From positions 1-12,958 of the forward strand of contig WOGZ01000597.1 of assembly GCA_009733775.1 (NCBI GenBank): DNA of 12,958 bases, given 5' to 3'. The position numbers and the translations under genes are program-made. Positions 8,761 to 12,958 of this stretch are shown one piece after another. The notes below the pieces were generated by a model. That model did not search any database and was not told the DNA's origin. It worked only from the letters and a program-made list of their open reading frames with translations. The DNA comes from Alectoria sarmentosa (lineage: Eukaryota; Ascomycota; Lecanoromycetes; Lecanorales; Parmeliaceae). Position 1 is the first letter of the stretch; the number at the start of each line of letters is the position of its first letter.

Positions 8761-9193
8761 TTTTTATAATTGAAATGAAAAGATAACGATATTTCAAATG
8801 ATTAAATTTAAAATTAATAAGATAAAAGAAGTTATTTTGATTAAATTGAAATATTATAATGAAAGTGTGTTAATAAAGAAAATTAAAATCGACAGACGAA
8901 ATTTCCGATCTCGATCTCGAATCTTAAATCTCGAAAAGAATTTCTTAAATAAGAATTTTGTTGTTTTAAGTCGACGACGTCGGACGTTGACGAGATAATT
9001 AATGTTTATCGAATTATGATTAATGTAACTCGGATTTTCGTTAAAAATTTTGTTAAGATAACGGAAGATTTAATTAAAGAAATGAATTTTGATGCTATAC
9101 TCGAACGATAATGAGAATAAACAATCATCGAGTATAAAATGTGATAAATAATGATATAATGTTTACTCAAATAAAATTCGATATTATTATCAT
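8761..9193 (-). other. 5' leader and possible extreme N-terminus of Gag
   Basis: This stretch lies between the 5' LTR and the first convincingly coding part of Gag. The Gag-Pol frame continues into it, and around 8890-9000 it has Arg/Ser-rich, coding-like sequence with few stops (for example SRQRPTSS near 9000-8970). There is no in-frame ATG that clearly marks the start, and RIP may have turned the original ATG into ATA. An 8-bp inverted repeat (TATACTCG at 9096-9103, CGAGTATA at 9129-9136) sits in the leader. The plus-strand open frame over 8798-8998 has no recognisable features. Confidence 0.45.
9177..9192 (-). other. Candidate tRNA primer-binding site next to 5' LTR
   Basis: One base beyond the inner edge of the 5' LTR the minus strand reads TGATAATAATATCG. 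A primer-binding site normally begins TGG, complementary to the CCA end of a tRNA. TGA could be TGG after a G-to-A change. I cannot match the rest to a particular tRNA, so this rests on position more than on sequence. Confidence 0.25.
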
Positions 9194-9341
9194 TAATATG
9201 AAAATACGTTTTAAAATTTGATGAGTGAAAGATTAATTGATTCTTTTTAACGAAAGTAACTATTTATATAAACTTGTTAAATCATAAGCTTGACGAGGTA
9301 AATATCTTAATAAAGATTTGTTAATCGCCGATCTCATATTA
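9194..9341 (-). repeat. 5' LTR of the retrotransposon (right-hand copy)
   Basis: This 148-bp block repeats 1872-2019 at a constant offset of 7322 bp with no gaps. On the plus strand it begins TAATATGA and ends TCATATTA, a perfect terminal inverted repeat. The left copy begins TGATATGA, so the ancestral termini were probably TG...CA, with terminal C-to-T or G-to-A changes now hiding them. Similarity to the other copy stops at both edges. It should have carried the promoter for minus-strand transcription. Confidence 0.93.
9263..9272 (-). promoter_or_regulatory. TATA-like motif in right (5') LTR
   Basis: TTTATATAAA lies about 70 bp into the 5' LTR on the minus strand, a plausible place for a core promoter that starts transcription at the R region. 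It is identical to the motif in the other LTR. The base composition makes it weak evidence by itself. Confidence 0.3.
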
Positions 9342-9346
9342 ATATA
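9342..9346. repeat. Right target-site duplication (ATATA)
   Basis: This is the partner of the ATATA at 1867-1871 and lies directly after the right LTR. The pair indicates that the element inserted as a unit and that neither end has since been rearranged. Confidence 0.78.
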
Positions 9347-10164
9347 ATCGATGTTATCTTAATTTAAGTTATATTAAAGTGATATATAATTATTTCTTTC
9401 GATTTATTAATTAAATAAATGTTTTAATATCTTTTTTATATTCGTTATTGTTAACGAGACGAATCGTTATTTCGATACAAATTATTCGAATTTTAATTAT
9501 TATAAATAATTTAATTTAGAAATACGATATTTTAATAATTTTTATATTTTAATAAAGTTTTTATTAACACGATTTTTTAAATTCGTTAATTAATACGAAT
9601 AAAGTAAATGAGATAATTTAATTATAATGTTAAAATTAATATAAAGTTATATTATATAAGTGTATTAAATAAAATAATTAAATGAGAAGAAAGTATATAT
9701 ATATAAAAAAGACATTTATATAAAAACAAATGTTTCTATTAAATTACGCTAAACTTAATCGAATAATGTTAAAGAAATGTGATGTTAAAGAGAAGTTAAC
9801 TTTATTAAAAATGTAAAATACGCTCGTAACACTTAATATGTTATAACGTTTTAATAAAGAAACTTGTTTTTTTTTATAATATAAAAAATTATCTTAATAT
9901 AAAAACTTGATTCTCTTTTTAATATAAAAAGTTTAATAATAATTTAAAATTTAACGCTTTAATTAAGAGCGTGTTTTTATATTATTTTTAAAAAAAAATT
10001 AAGATTTAATTTTCTTATTTATAAAAAATTCGATAATTTTGAAATTTTTTTCTCTTTTTATTATAAAACGCTTAATAGAAAATAGAAAATTATTTTTCTT
10101 TTTTGTTTTAAAAAGTTCGTTAAATTCGAAGTTTGATATTTTATATGAAGAAATTAAATATTCG
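9347..10164. other. A/T-rich flank without recognisable genes
   Basis: Translations in the frames I inspected show frequent stops and no conserved motif. Cytosines are mostly in CpG. Runs such as ATATATATATA near 9695-9705 are simple sequence. I saw no sequence that continues the left-flank Gag relic. Confidence 0.5.
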
Positions 10165-10590
10165 TATATAAAGACTTGAAAAAATGTAATATTCGATAAT
10201 ATGAGACGAAATATCTTATATAAAAAAACTTAATTCGATATTTTATAATTGTATTTAAGAAAAAATACTCGATAAAATGAAATTGAATATTCGTATAAAG
10301 AGATCGAATTACTCGATGCGAAGAAACTTTATATTTTTGTAAAGAAATTAAATGCTCTATGCGAAGAAATTTAAAAAAATGAAATGTTCGATAATATGAA
10401 ACGAAATGCTCGAATGAAACTAAATGCTCGATAATATAAAACGAAATGCTTTATACGAAGAAACTTGAAAGAGTGAGATGTTCGATAATATGAGACGAAA
10501 TGTCTTATACGAAGGAACTTGAAAGAGTGAGATATTCGATGATATGAAACGAAATGCTTTATACGAAGAAACTTAATTCGATATTTTTTG
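10165..10590. repeat. Degenerate 54-bp tandem repeat array
   Basis: Two clean adjacent units lie at 10462-10515 and 10516-10569, each 54 bp, differing at six positions, all transitions. The next unit starts at 10570 and diverges after AACTTAATTCG. More decayed units begin near 10172, 10227 and 10368, with irregular spacing that includes one shortened unit of about 40 bp. The unit length is a multiple of three, and on the plus strand one frame gives an 18-residue repeat of the form KSEMFDNMRRNVLYEET followed by TGA, so a former repeat-containing coding segment is conceivable. There are no unique spacers, so it is not CRISPR-like. Confidence 0.8.
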
Positions 10591-11539
10591 TATTTGAATT
10601 GCGATAACTTAATTCGTCGAAAATTACGAGTTAAAAAAAAACGAACTGTCGCAATATAATAATAATCTATGTTAAATTATTATTAATAAAATATTTATAT
10701 AAAAAGTGCGATTTAAATAAATGTTATTCTTTTAATCGTTATAAATCGAACTTATAATTTATTAAAAAATATATAATAAATATCGTATATAAGTTAATTA
10801 AATATATAAAAAATATGAAAAAATCGTGTTTTTAAGCTTATTCGTTAAGATAATATTAAGATACGATTAATTTTAAAATTTATTTTAAAGTTTATTTTAC
10901 GTACGTTACGCAAAAAACTAATTTTCAACACTTTAAAATAATTATAATTGAAATTTAATGATTTGCAAAATTAAAGCGATCGTTTTTTTTAATTAATCTC
11001 GCGAAGTTATTAATTTAATTTATATCTTAAATTTTTAACGTATTATCGTTAAAATGTTAATAATAAAATATTATTATAATTAATGCGTCTCTTTAATTAT
11101 ATTTTCAATTTCGTTAACAATTCGCTATTACTTAAAAAAGAAATAAATAATATTATATTAAAGATTTAATTAACGTGTAATAACTTATATTAATAATATA
11201 TATAAAACATTATTTATAAAAAGTAATTACAAAAAAGTGATATCGTAAAAAAAATGCGTATTCGTTAAAATGTTAAATTAAATCGAAATTAGCGTAAGTA
11301 TAACGTAAATATAAAAGCATATCGAATATATTATTTTTAATTCGATTAATAAATTATTTATTTAAAATTAATGTTTTACGCATTTAAATAATCGAGATAT
11401 AAATAAATTAGATTTTTTAAAAATAGATTTTATATATAATTATAAACGCATAACATTGAAATTTTATTTTTCGTTACGAAATATTATTATAATTTAAAAA
11501 ATTAATATATTATTATTAATAAATTAAAATTTATAAAAA
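10591..11539. other. Extremely A/T-rich, nearly CpG-only sequence
   Basis: I see no coding motif or RNA gene. The sampled part 11221-11340 has nine plus-strand cytosines, seven in CpG and two in CpA, none in CpT or CpC. This is the most saturated RIP signature in the window and probably represents an old, unrecognisable repeat. Confidence 0.5.
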
Positions 11540-11610
11540 ATTTATAATATTTAAAATAAATAAAAACGAAACGAACTTAAAGTTTAACGTTAATTAATCG
11601 AACTTTATTT
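11540..11610 (+). repeat. Dispersed repeat, heavily mutated copy
   Basis: The sequence around ACGAACTTAA (11571-11580), followed by a TAACGTTAATTAA block, aligns with 12412-12478. The differences are largely C-to-T and G-to-A in this copy, with a few short gaps. It is therefore the more RIP-altered partner of the pair. Confidence 0.5.
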
Positions 11611-12411
11611 GCTTTTTATGCGTATATAATTTATTTATATTATTATATAAAAAATATTTATTTAATAATTTTATTTTTAATATATTTAATCGAATAACTC
11701 GATTATCTTTTAAAAATATTACTTAAAATTATAATAAATAAATCGATTTTATTAATAATTCAATTTAAGATTATATATAATTAATTTTAAGCGAAAATCT
11801 TCGATTATAAACATAAATCGATTTATTATAAAAATGTAATTTTGCGATTTATTAATTATTATACTAAATTAAACGAATTAAATATTAAATTCGTTAAAAA
11901 AAAGTATATAAATTATTCGAATCGAACGAAATAAAAGATATGCGTAATATATAATAATATTTATTATTATACTAATTATCGAGAATATAATAATCGAATA
12001 TTTTAAATTTAATGTATTTAATTTATAAACGTGTTTTATTGCATAAATTTTATATTTATTATAAATTTTTTAATAACATTATTATATAATCGTTTTTTAA
12101 TTTCAAATAATAAAATAATAATAAAATTAATTTAAAAACGTTTATTAATTTAATAAATAAAAGAAAATTATTTTCTTCGTTTATAATTTAATTACGATTA
12201 ATGTATATTATTTTAATTTTAAAAAATTTAATCAAAAATTTAAATATCAAATTAAACGACGTTTTTATTAAAGATGCAAAAAATCGTTTTAAAAATGTAA
12301 AAATCAAATATTCGATATAAACTTAAATCGCGATAAATAATATTAATAAAATTAATTATAATATAATTTAACAATTAATTAATAAACAAGTTAGGGCTTA
12401 TGAATTAAATT
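11611..12411. other. A/T-rich spacer between the dispersed repeat copies
   Basis: No genes or RNAs are recognised. The single TTAGGG at 12391-12396 and the short palindrome ATGAATT-A-AATTCAT at 12400-12414 lie near its right end, next to the less mutated repeat copy. Confidence 0.45.
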
Positions 12412-12478
12412 CATGATACTTAAAAATAAACGAAGACAAAACGAACTTAAGACGTAACGTCGATTAAACTTTTTTTTT
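12412..12478 (+). repeat. Dispersed repeat, less mutated copy
   Basis: This copy keeps non-CpG C and G (CATGATACTT, GAAGACAAAACG) at places where 11540-11610 has T or A. It shares the ACGAACTTAA core (12441-12450). The spacing between the cores is 870 bp. The two may be ends or internal copies of an unidentified element. Confidence 0.5.
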
Positions 12479-12523
12479 TTATCTTTTTTTTTTTCTCTTC
12501 GAATTAAAATTTTAAATTTATTG

Positions 12524-12574
12524 ATGCATTTAAATTATAAATACATTAAAATTGTGAATGCATTAAATTTATAA
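12524..12574 (+). repeat. Three-copy 17-bp tandem repeat
   Basis: Units start at 12524, 12541 and 12558 with an exact 17-bp period: ATGCATTTAAATTATAA, ATACATTAAAATTGTGA, ATGCATTAAATTTATAA. A diverged ATGCA also follows near 12587. No function is suggested by the sequence. Confidence 0.6.
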
Positions 12575-12609
12575 ATTTTATTTTAAATGCAAAAAATTGT
12601 TATTTATTT

Positions 12610-12841
12610 TAATTATAAAACTTTTCTTCTGATTTTTTTTTAGAATTTTTTTTAAAACTTGTTTAAAATTAAAAAAAAAAATTCTCGAAGTGAAATTCTA
12701 AATTTAATTATTTATTAAATTCATAAATTTTATGCAAATTTGAAACGAATTGTGATTCTTTTTGATTTTTTCTTTTTTTAGAAATTGATTTTTTTTTAGA
12801 TTTTTGATTTTTTTTAAATTTTTTTTCTTTTTTTTTTTTTC
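12610..12841. repeat. T-rich low-complexity tract
   Basis: Runs of eight or more T recur, interrupted by short AGA, GA and C interruptions, ending in a long T run just before CGGATTCG at 12841. It may be the A/T tail or decayed end of a repeat; nothing more can be said. Confidence 0.6.
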
Positions 12842-12958
12842 GGATTCGAATCTTACGTTTTACGATCTACGATTATTAACCAAAAATTTACGTTTTTTTA
12901 CAGATTTTATCGTTACACCATTTACGATTTACGAATTCTATGTGAAATTGCGCTTATT
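12842..12958. other. Window-end sequence with repeated TTACGA/TACGA words
   Basis: The words TTACG and TACGA recur (12853-12872 and 12921-12934), and non-CpG cytosines (ACACCA, AACC, CTATG) are more frequent than in the preceding kilobases. This suggests the edge of a less mutated sequence. No gene is recognised. Confidence 0.4.

Larger units (their letters stand above)
1872..9341 (-). mobile_element. Complete RIP-inactivated Ty3/gypsy (chromovirus-type) LTR retrotransposon
   Basis: The element is 7470 bp long, bounded by two 148-bp direct repeats and flanked by the same pentamer ATATA. It is read on the minus strand, so its 5' LTR is the right-hand copy. The interior translates in one minus-strand frame into Gag, protease, RT, RNase H, integrase and a chromodomain. 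RT and RNase H precede integrase, which is the Ty3/gypsy order rather than the copia order. The C-terminal chromodomain is typical of chromoviruses, whose integrases are thought to be steered to heterochromatin. About 100 in-frame stops and loss of several catalytic residues make it non-autonomous and dead. The absence of indels in the LTRs and of frameshifts in the coding part suggests that mutation was by RIP rather than by long neutral decay. The family name cannot be given without a database search. Confidence 0.93.

Noticed and set aside
8798..8998. 66-codon plus-strand open frame ending in an Arg-rich tail
   Set aside because: It lies in the element's leader with no recognisable domain or start context, and the minus strand there reads at least as well.
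9177..9341. Tf1-like self-priming (leader sequence pairing with the transcript start)
   Set aside because: The reverse complement of the sequence next to the 5' LTR does not occur within the LTR.
10165..10590. Possible CRISPR-like array
   Set aside because: The units are contiguous 54-bp repeats with no unique spacers and no cas-like genes, in what appears to be a fungal genome.
12391..12396. TTAGGG, the common fungal telomere unit
   Set aside because: Only one copy occurs, with no tandem array, so it is not a telomere.
1..12958. Mitochondrial, apicoplast or other naturally A/T-rich genome
   Set aside because: No organellar genes, rRNA or tRNA are recognisable. Chromovirus-type Gag-Pol, CpG retention and transition-only repeat divergence fit nuclear DNA of a filamentous ascomycete.

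Overview
This window looks like an AT-rich, gene-free compartment of a filamentous ascomycete (Pezizomycotina) genome that has been heavily altered by repeat-induced point mutation (RIP). The sequence shows three signs of this. Base composition is extremely A/T. The remaining cytosines sit mostly in CpG (in 11221-11340, 7 of 9 plus-strand cytosines are CpG). Repeated copies differ by transitions only. No intact cellular gene, rRNA, tRNA or CRISPR array was found.

The centre of the window (1872-9341) is one structurally complete LTR retrotransposon lying on the minus strand. Two 148-bp LTRs (1872-2019 and 9194-9341) align without gaps and differ at 19 sites, all transitions. They are bracketed by a 5-bp target-site duplication, ATATA (1867-1871 and 9342-9346). 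Read on the minus strand in a single frame (codons beginning at positions divisible by 3), the interior encodes a recognisable Ty3/gypsy Gag-Pol relic. In order it holds Gag, a Q-rich linker, a C2H2-like finger, an aspartic protease, reverse transcriptase, RNase H, integrase (HHCC and DD35E) and a chromodomain. About 100 in-frame stops interrupt the frame, yet I found no frameshift over roughly 6 kb. Most stops and most lost catalytic residues fit C-to-T or G-to-A change.

The left flank (1 to about 1140) holds part of a second, different retrotransposon on the same strand. It is a Gag relic with a decayed CCHC zinc knuckle, running off the window edge. Between it and the first element (about 1141-1866) is probable leader or LTR-type sequence that I could not delimit.

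The right flank (9347-12958) is even more A/T-rich and has no recognisable protein. It contains a degenerate 54-bp tandem repeat array (about 10165-10590), a dispersed repeat pair with one copy less mutated than the other (about 11540-11610 and 12412-12478), a three-copy 17-bp repeat (12524-12574) and a T-rich low-complexity stretch (about 12610-12841).

No genes here work together as a living pathway. The window is best read as a transposon graveyard silenced by mutation. I did not find convincing evidence of a new biological system. The most useful observations are the clean RIP record in the LTRs, the unshifted dead polyprotein, the second Gag relic and the 54-bp array.
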